Source: Clostridium sp. Marseille-Q2269 (GTDB taxonomy: Bacteria; Bacillota; Clostridia; Clostridiales; Clostridiaceae). From it: a stretch of DNA of 64,000 nt. The translations under genes were made by a program, and so were the position numbers. Positions within the stretch are counted from its first letter, which is position 1. Every line of letters begins with the position of its first letter. A model generated the notes under the pieces. That model ran no database searches and was not told where the DNA came from. It saw only the letters and a program-made list of their open reading frames with translations. Positions 1 through 9,210 of the stretch are shown piece by piece. The stretch covers positions 30,753 to 94,752 of the forward strand of contig NZ_CALSFS010000014.1 in NCBI RefSeq assembly GCF_943736985.1, in the 5' to 3' direction.

Positions 1-765
1 CATACATACTGGGTATTTGCCATTTTCACTTTCTTTAAGATTAGCATTTACACCATATATTTCTCTTAAAGTTTCTTTATTAATTACATCTATTGGCTTT
101 CCTTCACAAACAATCTTTCCTTTTTTAAGTCCAATTATATTATCTGCAAATCTGCAAGCATTGTTAAGCTCGTGAAGCACTATAACTATAGTAATATTTT
201 TTTCTTTATTAAGTCTTTGAAGTACTTCTAATACCTCAAGCTGATAAGACATATCCAAATAGGTTGTAGGCTCATCAAGCATTATAATATCTGTTTCTTG
301 AGCTAAAATCATAGCAATCCAAGCTCTTTGCCTTTGACCACCAGATAAATTTTCAACTTCTCTATGACTAAATTCACTAAGCCCAGTTTCTCCTATTGCC
401 CAATCAATGATTTGTTTATCATGACTATTTAGTCCACCTATCATTTTTTGATGAGGAAATCTTCCATAGGCAACAAGTTCTCTAACTGTGAGTCCACTTG
501 GACAAACTGGTCCTTGGGGAAGAAAAGCTATTTCTTTTGCTATATTTTTTTCTTTTATTTGATTTATATTTTTATTATTTATTAAAATGTCTACATTTTT
601 AGGCTTATTGATTCTTGCTATAGTTTTTAATAAAGTTGACTTTCCACATCCATTTGCTCCGATTATTATGCTTATCTTCCCCTTTGGTATACATAAATCC
701 ATATTTTCAATTATAGTATTGTTTTCATATGATACTGATAAATTTTTTATATTAATAACTTCCAT
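1..765 (-). CDS. Ferric-siderophore ABC transporter ATP-binding protein (partial, C-terminus beyond window)
   Basis: Cytoplasmic ATPase of an iron(III)-siderophore (FecE/FepC/FhuC-type) importer that drives uptake through the two permeases just upstream. I translated it from the ATG at 765; the frame stays open to base 1, giving 255 residues with the end missing. Visible motifs in order: Walker A GANGCGKST, Q-loop region around FLPQGP, signature LSGGQRQRAW, Walker B IIMLDEPTT, D-loop residue D in TYLD, and the H-switch in VLHELN. Its ATG follows the stop of the permease gene by two bases (TAATTATG), so the genes are translationally coupled. The family is certain; the exact siderophore cannot be told from the sequence. 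Confidence 0.93.
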   Translation of the reverse strand, partial: MEVINIKNLSVSYENNTIIENMDLCIPKGKISIIIGANGCGKSTLLKTIARINKPKNVDILINNKNINQIKEKNIAKEIAFLPQGPVCPSGLTVRELVAYGRFPHQKMIGGLNSHDKQIIDWAIGETGLSEFSHREVENLSGGQRQRAWIAMILAQETDIIMLDEPTTYLDMSYQLEVLEVLQRLNKEKNITIVIVLHELNNACRFADNIIGLKKGKIVCEGKPIDVINKETLREIYGVNANLKESENGKYPVCM

Positions 766-767
766 AA

Positions 768-1775
768 TTATTTCTCCTTCATCATTAAATAAATAAAGTA
801 TGGTACTCCAAATATGGATACTATTATTCCCACTGGAATTTCAATTGGAGAAAATAAATTTCTTGAAACTGCATCTGCAAGAATAATTATTATAGAACTT
901 ATTATGGCGGATATTACAACAAAATTCTTATGATATGGGCCAACTAATTTTCTTGCAATATGAGGGGATATAAGCCCTAAAAATCCAATATTTCCTGCAA
1001 AAGCTGTTGCTGTTCCTGCTAATATAACTGCAAAACTTAAAAACTTTTTTCTCTCTTTTTCTAAATTTAATCCTAAAGATATAGAAAGCTCATCTGAAAG
1101 ATTTAAAACATCTAATTTTTTATGATTTAATAAAACTAATATAAACATTAAGGTTACTATTAAAATTATTATCTTTGCATAGCTCCATCCAGATACCCAA
1201 AAGCTTCCTGAAGTCCAAACTAGCACTCTATTGTAATCTCCAACGCCTCCTCTAAAGGTAAAAAAAGTTATAAAGGCATTAAGACCTGCATTTAATCCAA
1301 TTCCTATTAATAGAAGTCTTTTAGGTTTTATTCCATTTTTACTAGATAGTATATATATTATAAATGAAGCTATTCCCGATGCTACTATAGCCATAAATGG
1401 TAGTACAAATACTGAAAATTGTCCAAGTTCACTATAGTGATTAGAAGTTTCATAGGTAATAAATAATACTGCGGCCACAGCAGCTCCTGCATTTATCCCT
1501 ATTATCCCTGTATCTGCTAAGTCATTTTTAGTTATAGTTTGAAGAATTGATCCTGATGTTGATAAGGCAATTGCTACGGAAATTCCAACTAAAATTCTTG
1601 GAAGCCTGATATCTAATATTGCTGTATTTTCAATCATTGTTCCATTTCCAATAAGTATATTTATAACTTCTCCTACAGAAACTTTATATGTACCCCAACA
1701 TAGTGTAGCCATAAAAGAAATAAGTAATAAGACTAATAAAATTATTAATATTACTTTGAATCCTTTCTTCTTCAT
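768..1775 (-). CDS. Iron-siderophore ABC transporter permease (FecCD family), second permease
   Basis: Integral membrane permease of 335 residues, the usual length for FecCD/BtuC-type subunits, with about nine to ten hydrophobic spans starting with an uncleaved first segment. The conserved stretches RLPRILVG near residue 57, GSILQTITKNDLAD, and GFLGLISPHIARKLVG (the coupling region that contacts the ATPase) are all present. Its ATG overlaps the stop codon of the upstream permease by one base (TAATG), and the ATPase follows after two bases. It pairs with the preceding permease to form the heterodimeric channel. Confidence 0.93.
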   Translation of the reverse strand: MKKKGFKVILIILLVLLLISFMATLCWGTYKVSVGEVINILIGNGTMIENTAILDIRLPRILVGISVAIALSTSGSILQTITKNDLADTGIIGINAGAAVAAVLFITYETSNHYSELGQFSVFVLPFMAIVASGIASFIIYILSSKNGIKPKRLLLIGIGLNAGLNAFITFFTFRGGVGDYNRVLVWTSGSFWVSGWSYAKIIILIVTLMFILVLLNHKKLDVLNLSDELSISLGLNLEKERKKFLSFAVILAGTATAFAGNIGFLGLISPHIARKLVGPYHKNFVVISAIISSIIIILADAVSRNLFSPIEIPVGIIVSIFGVPYFIYLMMKEK

Positions 1776-2767
1776 TAGCCCCTCTCCTTTCTAGCCACTG
1801 ATATGAAAAATGGTATCCCTATTAATGCGGTAAATATTCCAATTGGAGTTTCATAAGGATCAAATAACATTCTTGCTGCAATATCTGAATAAGTTAAAAG
1901 CACTGCTCCTAATAAAAAAGAACATAGTATGTTTATTTTATAATCTTCTCCTAATATTTTTCTAACTACCTGAGGAACAATAAGTCCTACAAAACCTATA
2001 TTTTTTCCTACAGCTACTGCCGCTGCACACATAGGTATCATAACCATAAGTGTTGTGAATCTTATCTTTTCAGGATTTTCTCCAAGACCTATGGCAACAT
2101 CATCACCAAGATTTAATATATTTATCTTAGGTGACAATAGAATTGATATACTAAGCCCTATAACTCCTGCTATAAATACTAATCTGAAATCTGCCCAACT
2201 TGTATTTCTAAAGCCTCCAAATACCCAAAAACCTATCATTTGAGATTGATTTGACAATAATCCAATTATTGTGGTCAATGAAATAAAAAATGTACTCATT
2301 GCTGTTCCTGCCAAAAGTATCTTTGCTATGGAGTTATTATTTGCTTTGTTTGATAGGAAACTTAAAACTATTAATCCAGTTATCAATGCTCCTATAAAAG
2401 ATGCTATCATAACAGTGCTAGTACTTATTGTTATTCCTAGCACATAAAAAATAGCTATTACTAAAGTAGCTCCTTGACTTACACCTAAAATAGATGGCTC
2501 AGCTATAGGATTTCTTGTAACTCCTTGTATCATTGCTCCTGTCATTCCTAAAATTCCTCCTGTAAATAATACAGATAGAACTCTTGGAATACGCACATTT
2601 CTAATTAACATAAGATTAAGAGTTTCACTATAATTAAATATACTATTCCATATATCTAAAAAATCTATATGGACTGCTCCTAGCATTATAGCTAGAAGCA
2701 ATCCTATTATTATAAGTAAGGTAGTAAAACTTATAAAACCTATGGTATATTTTTTATTTCGTTTCAT
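1775..2767 (-). CDS. Iron-siderophore ABC transporter permease (FecCD family), first permease
   Basis: Integral membrane subunit of 330 residues with the FecCD signature segments RIPRVLSVLFTGG, GAMIQGVTRNPIAEP and GFVGLIVPQVVRKILG. The start at 2767 lies inside the end of the binding-protein gene (14-base overlap), and its stop overlaps the next permease. The tight coupling of four genes (binding protein, two permeases, ATPase) is the standard layout for catecholate or hydroxamate siderophore uptake. It is distinct in sequence from the neighbouring permease, so this is a heterodimeric importer. Confidence 0.93.
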   Translation of the reverse strand: MKRNKKYTIGFISFTTLLIIIGLLLAIMLGAVHIDFLDIWNSIFNYSETLNLMLIRNVRIPRVLSVLFTGGILGMTGAMIQGVTRNPIAEPSILGVSQGATLVIAIFYVLGITISTSTVMIASFIGALITGLIVLSFLSNKANNNSIAKILLAGTAMSTFFISLTTIIGLLSNQSQMIGFWVFGGFRNTSWADFRLVFIAGVIGLSISILLSPKINILNLGDDVAIGLGENPEKIRFTTLMVMIPMCAAAVAVGKNIGFVGLIVPQVVRKILGEDYKINILCSFLLGAVLLTYSDIAARMLFDPYETPIGIFTALIGIPFFISVARKERG

Positions 2768-3703
2768 TTAACATGCCACCTATTTTATCTAGTAACACTT
2801 CTCTACCTATTGGACTGTACCCTTGATTAAAATATGGTGAAGCTCCTAATTTAACTACTTTTCCTTTTTTAACTGCGGGTAAGTTATTCCAGATTGCATT
2901 TTTCTTAAATTGATCATAATCTTTATCTGTTGCCATTAGAAATATATAATCAGATTTAATGGCTGCCAAACCTTCATAAGTGACTACAGGAAGACTGATA
3001 TTACTTTGTTTTGGCATTCCTTGTGGTTTAGAGAGTCCCATATCTTCATATAAAACAGTACCAAAACCTGCTCCATCAAATACAAAGAATTGTCCACCAC
3101 TTGCTAAAAACGAAAGATATGTACTTTTTTTCCGTATTCCTTTTTAATTTTATCTCCTGCTGCCTTAGCCTTTGCTTCATATTGTTTGATCCATTTATTT
3201 GCTGCATCTTCTTTATTAAATAAATTTCCTAAAGATATTATATTATCTTTCCAGCTTAATGCATCTAATTTGACCATAACTGTAGGAGCAATTTTACTTA
3301 ATTGTGCATACATTTTTTCTTGAACTGTTGATATAACTATTAAGTCTGGTTTTAGATTCATAACAGCTTCTGTATCCATAGTACTCTGCATGCTATATCC
3401 TAAAATTTTTGCTCCTTTTAATGTATCTTCTAAATATGATGGAAATTTTTTATAATCATAGGCATCACTATTTGCAGTTCCTATAACCTTATATCTTAAA
3501 ATTGATAAAATATCACTATTACCACTTAAATCTACTATTCTTTTAGGCTCTGCTGGTATTTTAACCTGGCCTTTTACATCTTTAACTGTTACAGTCTTTT
3601 CTGTTGCTTTATCATTACTTGAATTACCTTTGGTTCCACAACCTACAAGCATTATAGTAGATATACAAAAAATTGCTAATATCTTTAATACATTCTTTTT
3701 CAT
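2754..3703 (-). pseudogene. Siderophore-binding lipoprotein, split by a one-base frameshift
   Basis: N-terminal part (3703 to about 3104) has a lipoprotein signal peptide ending in LVGC and a periplasmic-binding-protein fold (residues such as PKRIVDLSG, LKPDLIVIS). It is the FhuD/FeuA-type solute receptor for this ABC importer. The frame then stops early, while the rest of the receptor (about 3117 to 2754) continues in another frame. At 3125-3131 the plus strand has a run of seven T. One more T there would join both halves into a single 316-residue protein reading GKKSTYLSFLASGG across the junction, the normal length of the family. Seen: the two frames and the homopolymer. Inferred: recent loss, phase-variable slippage, or a sequencing error. 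No second receptor gene is visible nearby. Confidence 0.88.
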
Positions 3704-3724
3704 AATTATTTAATATGACCTCCT

Positions 3725-3740
3725 TGATAATTGATTTTCA
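3725..3740. promoter_or_regulatory. Possible Fur-type operator (weak)
   Basis: TGATAATTGATTTTCA resembles two inverted heptamers of the Gram-positive Fur box (TGATAAT-N-ATTATCA), with one mismatch but a two-base instead of a one-base spacer. It lies just upstream of the ribosome site of the binding-protein gene, in the divergent region with the AraC-type regulator. Iron control of this operon is expected from its function, but the site match is loose. Confidence 0.25.
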
Positions 3741-3989
3741 TATTATTTTATTTGTTGTAATTGTATATGATATTCACTCTCATTTCAATCATTGCAACTA
3801 ATTTAATAATTTTATCATCTATTAGACTAATTTATGCTATAATAAACAAAGTTCTTAAAAGTATTATATCCAAATGAAAATAAACAATTTATTAAGTGTT
3901 TTATAATTTATGGAGTGACAATTAGTAATTATACTTAGCTTGTGTATAAATAATTAAGTGTTTAAAATTAGGAAAAGGAGGGATAATTT

Positions 3990-4994
3990 ATGATTTGTAA
4001 AACAACAAAAGATTTTCAAAATACCGTTTTAAATAAAATGACTTTTTCAGCCTATCCTATGGGAAACTATACTCTATATAAAAATAAATCTAGACCGGAG
4101 CTTGGATATTTTATTAAATATGGCAGAGAAGGCTATTATGATTTAGGAATTGGTGATTATACTATACCATTAAATTTTTCTCTTTCTTTTGATCATAATG
4201 AAGAATTAATGCGTTTTGGTACTGTATACACTGGGGAGACTAAATTTAAAATTGAAAACAACCCGGTTTCTTCCTTTAGTCCTTCCTCATTTTTTGTAGT
4301 AGAAAAAAGCCTAAAAGGAAAACAGGCTTGGAAAAAAGGTCAGCACTTTCATGGAGCGGAAATAACAATTTATAAAAAATACTTTGATGAAGTAATAAAA
4401 CCAATCTTTCCAAAGACTATAGATTTTAGTGATTTTATTAGTAACTATACTTATCACTATCTACCTCTGGAAATAGCTTCTATTATTCAAAACTTAAAAA
4501 ATCTAGCGGAAGCTGATTGTCTAGATCCTTTATATTTAGAAAGTAAGATTTTAGAATCTATAGCTCTGCTTTATAACCAGCTATATTCCTCACCACAAAA
4601 TGCTTTTACCAACCAATTAAATTATGGACATATTAGAATAGGAGAAAACAGATATATTACTTTAACTGCCTCAGATGTAAATTCCATAAAAAAAGCCCAC
4701 AATATTTTAACAAAAGAAGCTTGTGATCCTCCTACCATTAAAAGTTTAAGTAAAATGGTGTTTCTAAATGAACAAAAATTAAAAGCAGGTTTCCTATTAA
4801 AATATCATATGTCCATTGGTGAATACACTAATTCCATCAAAATGACAATGGCAGAGAATTTATTAACTACAACAGATTTAAGCATTGATGAAATATCTAA
4901 AATCATTGGCTACAATTATAGTGGAAGTTTTATAAAAATGTTTAAAAAAGTTCATAGAAAAACCCCCTTAGTTTTTAGAAAAATGAAGGGGTAA
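3990..4994 (+). CDS. AraC-family transcriptional regulator, divergent from siderophore importer
   Basis: 334-residue DNA-binding regulator. The last 105 or so residues form the AraC-type double helix-turn-helix: the first helix-turn-helix is around PTIKSLSKMVFLNEQKLKAGF and the second around LSIDEISKIIGYNYSGSFIKMFKK. The first 220 residues are a ligand-sensing region with a HFHG motif in its middle. This layout resembles the YbtA/PchR class that activates siderophore uptake genes on binding the ferric siderophore. The ATG has a strong AAAGGAGGG site seven bases upstream. Divergent placement against the importer supports a role as its activator; the ligand is not known. Confidence 0.88.
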   Translation: MICKTTKDFQNTVLNKMTFSAYPMGNYTLYKNKSRPELGYFIKYGREGYYDLGIGDYTIPLNFSLSFDHNEELMRFGTVYTGETKFKIENNPVSSFSPSSFFVVEKSLKGKQAWKKGQHFHGAEITIYKKYFDEVIKPIFPKTIDFSDFISNYTYHYLPLEIASIIQNLKNLAEADCLDPLYLESKILESIALLYNQLYSSPQNAFTNQLNYGHIRIGENRYITLTASDVNSIKKAHNILTKEACDPPTIKSLSKMVFLNEQKLKAGFLLKYHMSIGEYTNSIKMTMAENLLTTTDLSIDEISKIIGYNYSGSFIKMFKKVHRKTPLVFRKMKG

Positions 4995-5075
4995 AATGAA
5001 ATTTAAATATATATTTAAATATTATTTACACAATAAAAATTACCTAACTATTAGATTATTGTAAATAAAAATTTG

Positions 5076-5106
5076 GAGCATAGGACTTAGAAAAAATCCT
5101 ATGCTC
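5076..5106 (+). terminator. Stem-loop downstream of the AraC-type regulator
   Basis: Perfect 10-bp arms GAGCATAGGA and TCCTATGCTC with an 11-base loop, followed by ACTTTT on the plus strand. It is placed about 80 bases after the regulator stop codon. Probable intrinsic terminator, although its T tract is short. Confidence 0.55.
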
Positions 5107-5225
5107 ACTTTTAAAACAGTGATTACTCCCTATCTAAATAAATTTTATTATATTGTGATTTTAAATCTTCTCTGTAACCTTTCTTAACCCCATGAAAAAT
5201 TCCACCTCTCTTAATATAAAATTAA

Positions 5226-5263
5226 AACTCCCCCTAGATAAACAATATGATCTAGGGGGAGTT
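5226..5263. repeat. Perfect 14-bp inverted repeat
   Basis: Arms AACTCCCCCTAGAT and ATCTAGGGGGAGTT separated by ten bases. It is GC-rich for this genome, with no T run on either side, so it is not a standard terminator. It could be a protein-binding palindrome or the end of a lost element. Confidence 0.7.
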
Positions 5264-5624
5264 CACTTATATAAAAATCTTTTATTATATTCACATTAAA
5301 TCAAATATAAAACATATACTTATAAATATTTTAATTTAATAAAAATAAGTATATGTAATATTTTTATGTGTATTTAAAGTTATTTTATCTTTATAAAAGA
5401 GTTTAATAGAAGATATTGTTCTTAAAATATATGCTAAATTAAAGCTCCATACTAGAACTTTAAAGTATTTTAAACTATTTAATTTTAATAGCCTAGTTAA
5501 GAACAACTAAAATCATCTCTTCAAGTCTCCTTTTTTATAAAATAATTACCTTGAATGGTATCACATGGAATTTAAACTGTCAATGTTTTGAGGCTAATGA
5601 AATTTTCACTACTTCTTTAGTTAA

Positions 5625-5999
5625 TTAATTCTTCTTTCCTATGGATTTCACCGCTCGTTTTACCACATCAAAAAAACTTAATGAACAAACCATACGATTT
5701 TTGTCGACATAATTTCGAATAACACGAAGTACCTTTTTTGCTTCTTTAGAAGCGAAAGTATAGGTACCATTTTTCTTAGTTCGGATTGCATATCGAGGAA
5801 TCCACTTTCCTTTTAACAATACAGATGCAATAACATAGTCAACCTCTTCCCAAGGAATTTGAATATATTTGCCAGAGTCACGAGAATTGTAAAACTCAAA
5901 ACCTTTGTCTCCTATCATAATTTTGCCATAGCTTGCGAATCCAGTAAAAGCTGTTGCATCAATTACTAAATCAACCTTTGTATTAAGGGATTGAACCAT
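5625..5999 (-). CDS. manO: DUF956 family protein (ManO), mannose-PTS associated
   Basis: 124-residue soluble protein of the DUF956/ManO family, found next to mannose-class PTS operons in Firmicutes. Recognisable stretches are VDLVIDATAFTGFASYGKIMIGD and the basic C-terminus RAVKSIGKKN. Members are thought to modulate expression or activity of the transporter, but the mechanism is not settled. The ATG follows AGAGGTG with a ten-base gap. It is separated from manXYZ by an intrinsic terminator, so expression comes from read-through or its own promoter. Confidence 0.85.
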   Translation of the reverse strand: MVQSLNTKVDLVIDATAFTGFASYGKIMIGDKGFEFYNSRDSGKYIQIPWEEVDYVIASVLLKGKWIPRYAIRTKKNGTYTFASKEAKKVLRVIRNYVDKNRMVCSLSFFDVVKRAVKSIGKKN

Positions 6000-6146
6000 T
6001 TAACTTACACCTCTTTTCTACTTAATATATAATTTTATTTTATTATATATTTTATATCTATTTCTATTAATTATTTGAAAAAATTTAAAACAACATATAT
6101 TAATTAATTTATTATCTTCACTTTAACTAATTTATATGTTAGCAAA

Positions 6147-6170
6147 AACCTAGGCTAAAAAGCCTAGGTT
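6147..6170 (-). terminator. Intrinsic terminator after the mannose PTS operon
   Basis: Perfect 10-bp arms AACCTAGGCT / AGCCTAGGTT with a four-base loop. On the minus strand the stem is followed by a run of five T (TTTTTGC). It lies directly after the IID gene and before manO. Confidence 0.85.
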
Positions 6171-6181
6171 AGGTAAAAACA

Positions 6182-7093
6182 TTACATTAAGCCTATTAAG
6201 TGGAAAACAATACCCACTATGAATAATCCCAAAATAATTACAATCGGAGATACTTTCCTCTTAAGTAACCACATACAGATAAGTGTAACTATTAATCCTG
6301 CAAGTCCAGGAATTAATAAATCTAAGTTATTTTGAAGAGTTGTAACCTTATGATCAGTTAATGACAAACCTGCTCCTTGTTGCACAAGAGCTTCTTTTAT
6401 GCCCTCTGCTCCACTTGGAAGTTTACCCCAATCAATAAAAGCTCCCTTACTCAACTTAACGGATGATACCACTGGTGCAAATTTAACAGATACCCATCTG
6501 TTAACTAATGATCCTAGAATGAACATACCAAGGATGGATGCTCCTTTTGTAATATCTTGTAATAAACCACCTGACAAATCATCAGTAATACGAGATCCTG
6601 TCTTGAAGCCAAACTCTTGTGTATACCACATAAATGCCATACGAATAATATTCCAAGCAAAGAAAAAGATAATTGGTCCAAGTATGTTACCACTCATAGC
6701 AAGTGAAGCAGCTAATCCTCCTAAAATCGGTCTAAGAGTGAACCAGAAAACTGGATCTCCAACACCAGCTAAAGGTCCCATCATACCAACCTTAACACCT
6801 TGAATAGCTACGTCATCTATTTGTGCACCATTTGCACGTTCTTCTTCTAAAGCCAGTGTTACACCAAGAACTGGTGAAGCTACATATGGATGAGTGTTAA
6901 AGAATTCTAAGTGACGTTTTAATGCTTCTGCTCGATCTTCTTTAGTCTTGTATAATTTTTTGATTGCAGGAATCATTGCAAATGTCCAACCACCATTTTG
7001 CATCCTTTCATAGTTCCAAGAACCTTGAAGGAAAAATGAACGGAACCACACAGCAATACGATCTCTTTTTGTTAATTCTATTTTTTTTGACAT
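6182..7093 (-). CDS. manZ: PTS mannose/fructose/sorbose family, IID component
   Basis: Membrane component IID of a mannose-class phosphotransferase system, which forms the sugar channel together with IIC. I use the ATG at 7093 (MSKKIELTKRDR), giving 303 residues, because GGAGGAGGAG lies just upstream. The longer open frame to 7135 overlaps the IIC stop and has no better site. Typical IID features: WNYERMQNGGW near the N-terminus, the long amphipathic cytoplasmic first half with PYVASPVLGVTLALEEE, GPLAGVGDPVFWFT, and hydrophobic C-terminal spans. The gene follows IIC by 19 bases. Confidence 0.93.
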   Translation of the reverse strand: MSKKIELTKRDRIAVWFRSFFLQGSWNYERMQNGGWTFAMIPAIKKLYKTKEDRAEALKRHLEFFNTHPYVASPVLGVTLALEEERANGAQIDDVAIQGVKVGMMGPLAGVGDPVFWFTLRPILGGLAASLAMSGNILGPIIFFFAWNIIRMAFMWYTQEFGFKTGSRITDDLSGGLLQDITKGASILGMFILGSLVNRWVSVKFAPVVSSVKLSKGAFIDWGKLPSGAEGIKEALVQQGAGLSLTDHKVTTLQNNLDLLIPGLAGLIVTLICMWLLKRKVSPIVIILGLFIVGIVFHLIGLM

Positions 7094-7112
7094 TTTCGTC
7101 TCCTCCTCCTTC

Positions 7113-7919
7113 TTAGTATCTATCAATAAGATCACCTAATGGATCACCCATATTTGAGTTCCCACCTTTACCTGAGCCACCTTGTTTACTAAGTGCTAAG
7201 TAAATAAGAGCTAAGGCTACACCTATTGCACCAAGTCCTATAAGTGTAATTTGTGAAATAGTTGCTAATACAAAACCAATTGCAAAGAATGGCCATACTT
7301 CTTTTGTAGCCATCATATTGATTACCATTGCGTAACCAACAGCTACAACCATTCCACCACCTATTGCTAAACCATCTGTTAACCAAACAGGCATAGACTC
7401 AAGTAACGTACGAATTGGACCCGCACCAATTGCTAAAATTAGTGCTGCTGGAATTGCTATACGTATTCCCTGTAAACAGATAGCAGCTATTTGCCACATT
7501 TCAATAGCTCTTATATTTCCTTTTCTAGCTGCAATATCCATAAAATGTACAAATGCTGTAGCAATTGTACGACAAATAATTGTTAATAATAATCCTGCAA
7601 CTGCTAGAGGTACAGCAATAGCAATTGCTGAAGCAATTCCTCCCTGACCTTGTCCTCCAAGAACTAAAATTATTGCAGATGCAACAGATGCTAATGCTGC
7701 ATCGGGAGCTACCGCGGCACCAATATTTGCCCAACCTGATGCCATCATTTGAAGAGTACCACCTAAGATTAAACATGGTAATAAATTACCTGTGACTAAG
7801 CCAATTAAGGTACACGCTACTATTGGTTGATGGAATTGGAATTCATCCAATATACCTTCTATACCAGCTAGAAATGCTACAAGAATCACTAATAGCACTT
7901 GAACTATATTTAAAGTCAT
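7113..7919 (-). CDS. manY: PTS mannose/fructose/sorbose family, IIC component
   Basis: 268-residue polytopic membrane protein with the IIC-Man sequence pattern (LAGIEGILDEFQFHQPIVAC, then LGGTLQMMASGWANIGAAVAPD). Glycine-rich hydrophobic spans run to about residue 245 and a polar tail follows. It forms the translocation unit with IID. The ATG at 7919 has AGGAGGATTAATAATT before it. It lies between IIAB (35 bases upstream) and IID (19 bases downstream), in the usual IIAB-IIC-IID order. Confidence 0.93.
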   Translation of the reverse strand: MTLNIVQVLLVILVAFLAGIEGILDEFQFHQPIVACTLIGLVTGNLLPCLILGGTLQMMASGWANIGAAVAPDAALASVASAIILVLGGQGQGGIASAIAIAVPLAVAGLLLTIICRTIATAFVHFMDIAARKGNIRAIEMWQIAAICLQGIRIAIPAALILAIGAGPIRTLLESMPVWLTDGLAIGGGMVVAVGYAMVINMMATKEVWPFFAIGFVLATISQITLIGLGAIGVALALIYLALSKQGGSGKGGNSNMGDPLGDLIDRY

Positions 7920-7954
7920 AATTATTAATCCTCCTTTTCATTTAAATAATTATA

Positions 7955-8932
7955 TTATTTTTGTTTATTTAATTCATTTTGTGCTTTTTTAAGTATTTGG
8001 TCCATATTTTCCTTGGAATCACCTGGTACTTTACGAACATCAAAATTAACTCCAGCTTGTTTTAACTTATTGAATACATCCACATCTTCTTGATTCATAG
8101 CAAGTACTTTATTCAATTGAATCTTACCTGTAGAGTGAGCCATAGAACCGATATTTATTGTTTCTAAATGTATTCCACCTTCTACAACCCTAAGCACATC
8201 TTTTGGATTTTCAAAAAGAAGTAGTGCTCGTTCTCCACCAAAATGTTCATTATCTTTTCCAAGTTTAATCATATGATCAACTGGAACAACATGAGCTTTA
8301 ACACCTGGTGGCACAGCTTGTTGGATTAACCTTTTACGAAGTTCATCTTTAGCTACTGCATCTGAAACAACAATAATTCGTGTAGGGTTCACAGTTTTTG
8401 TCCAAGCAGTAGCTACCTGTCCATGAAGTAAACGAGAGTCAATACGGGCTAAAACATATTGGAATGATCCTGGTTTACCTACATTAGTTTGTTGAGTAGA
8501 AGTTGCAATAGTTTTGCCAGCATCTACTGGTTCCAATTTTTCTGGCTTAACTTTAACTCCTTCTTTAGCTGATTTTAAGATAGAAGCCGCAATTTCCTGG
8601 GCAGATTCCATTGAAAGACGAGAAGCATAAGCTTCAATCACCATTGGTAAATTCATACCAGCTACAATTGCCCATTTATCTTTATGTTCTTCAAATAGTG
8701 TATTAGCTTGGTTGAATGGTGTACCACCCCAAAGATCAACTAAGAATAAGATTTCATCTTGGTTATCAAAGGATTGGATTGATTTTTTAATTTTTGCTTT
8801 CAAATCATCAGGTCCTTCACTAGGCATCAACGTAACAGCTTTTACATTTTCTTGTTCTCCAAAAATCATTTCACTAGATTGCAAGATACCTTTAGCAAAT
8901 TCTCCGTGACTAGCGAGAATAATTCCTACCAT
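7955..8932 (-). CDS. manX: PTS mannose family fused IIAB component
   Basis: Cytoplasmic phosphotransfer subunit of 325 residues. The ATG at 8932 (MVGIILASHG) is preceded by AGGAGG; the frame extends upstream but without a ribosome site. Domain order: IIA (about 1-135) with the phosphorylatable His9 in ASHGEFAKG; an Ala/Thr/Pro linker; then IIB with the second active His near residue 175 in RIDSRLLHGQV. It takes phosphate from HPr and passes it to the incoming sugar. Mannose, glucose or related hexoses are likely substrates, but specificity cannot be fixed from sequence. Confidence 0.94.
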   Translation of the reverse strand: MVGIILASHGEFAKGILQSSEMIFGEQENVKAVTLMPSEGPDDLKAKIKKSIQSFDNQDEILFLVDLWGGTPFNQANTLFEEHKDKWAIVAGMNLPMVIEAYASRLSMESAQEIAASILKSAKEGVKVKPEKLEPVDAGKTIATSTQQTNVGKPGSFQYVLARIDSRLLHGQVATAWTKTVNPTRIIVVSDAVAKDELRKRLIQQAVPPGVKAHVVPVDHMIKLGKDNEHFGGERALLLFENPKDVLRVVEGGIHLETINIGSMAHSTGKIQLNKVLAMNQEDVDVFNKLKQAGVNFDVRKVPGDSKENMDQILKKAQNELNKQK

Positions 8933-8972
8933 TTTTATACCTCCTATTTTTTTATTTATTACAAAAACAAAG

Positions 8973-9140
8973 GGCATGAGCATTAGAAAATAAAACAAAC
9001 TAACATAAAAGTGAAATTTTATCGCATTACGTGCACACTGAATTAAATGATAAAAAATATGATAATATCTTATAAAACTTTTTAAAATATGCGATATAAC
9101 AAATTTATATTATATTATTTTATTTATCTATGCTCATGCC
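8973..9140 (-). repeat. Long-range 11-bp inverted repeat in the man operon leader
   Basis: GGCATGAGCAT at 8973-8983 and its exact complement ATGCTCATGCC at 9130-9140 enclose 146 bases inside the predicted 5' leader. The downstream arm ends about 40 bases before the start codon of manX. The flanks also partly match, so the leader RNA could close into one domain. Function unknown. Confidence 0.5.
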
Positions 9141-9210
9141 TAATTTAATAGTAACACGCTAGATATTCCTATAATTTACTTAGAAACTTTTACTATATAT
9201 ATTTCTATTT

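Larger units (their letters stand above)
4995..5624. other. Intergenic region with several hairpins and a gene remnant
   Basis: No intact gene. Contents: a hairpin at 5076-5106; a stop-terminated minus-strand open stretch at about 5215-5123 (reads RGGIFHGVKKGYREDLKSQ and ends IYLDRE) that lacks a start codon and looks like the tail of a lost gene; a perfect 14-bp inverted repeat at 5226-5263; a 12-bp inverted repeat at 5312-5323 / 5345-5356; and an imperfect fold-back whose arms TGTTCTTAA (5417-5425) and TTAAGAACA (5497-5505) flank further matching sequence. Together these suggest repeated insertion and decay. Confidence 0.6.

Noticed and set aside
9021-9045. Sigma-54 type -24/-12 promoter for the mannose PTS operon
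   Set aside because: GTGCACGTAATGC has GC-rich elements like the consensus, but the distance between the GG and GC elements is two bases short, and a good sigma-A promoter with cre box exists further upstream.
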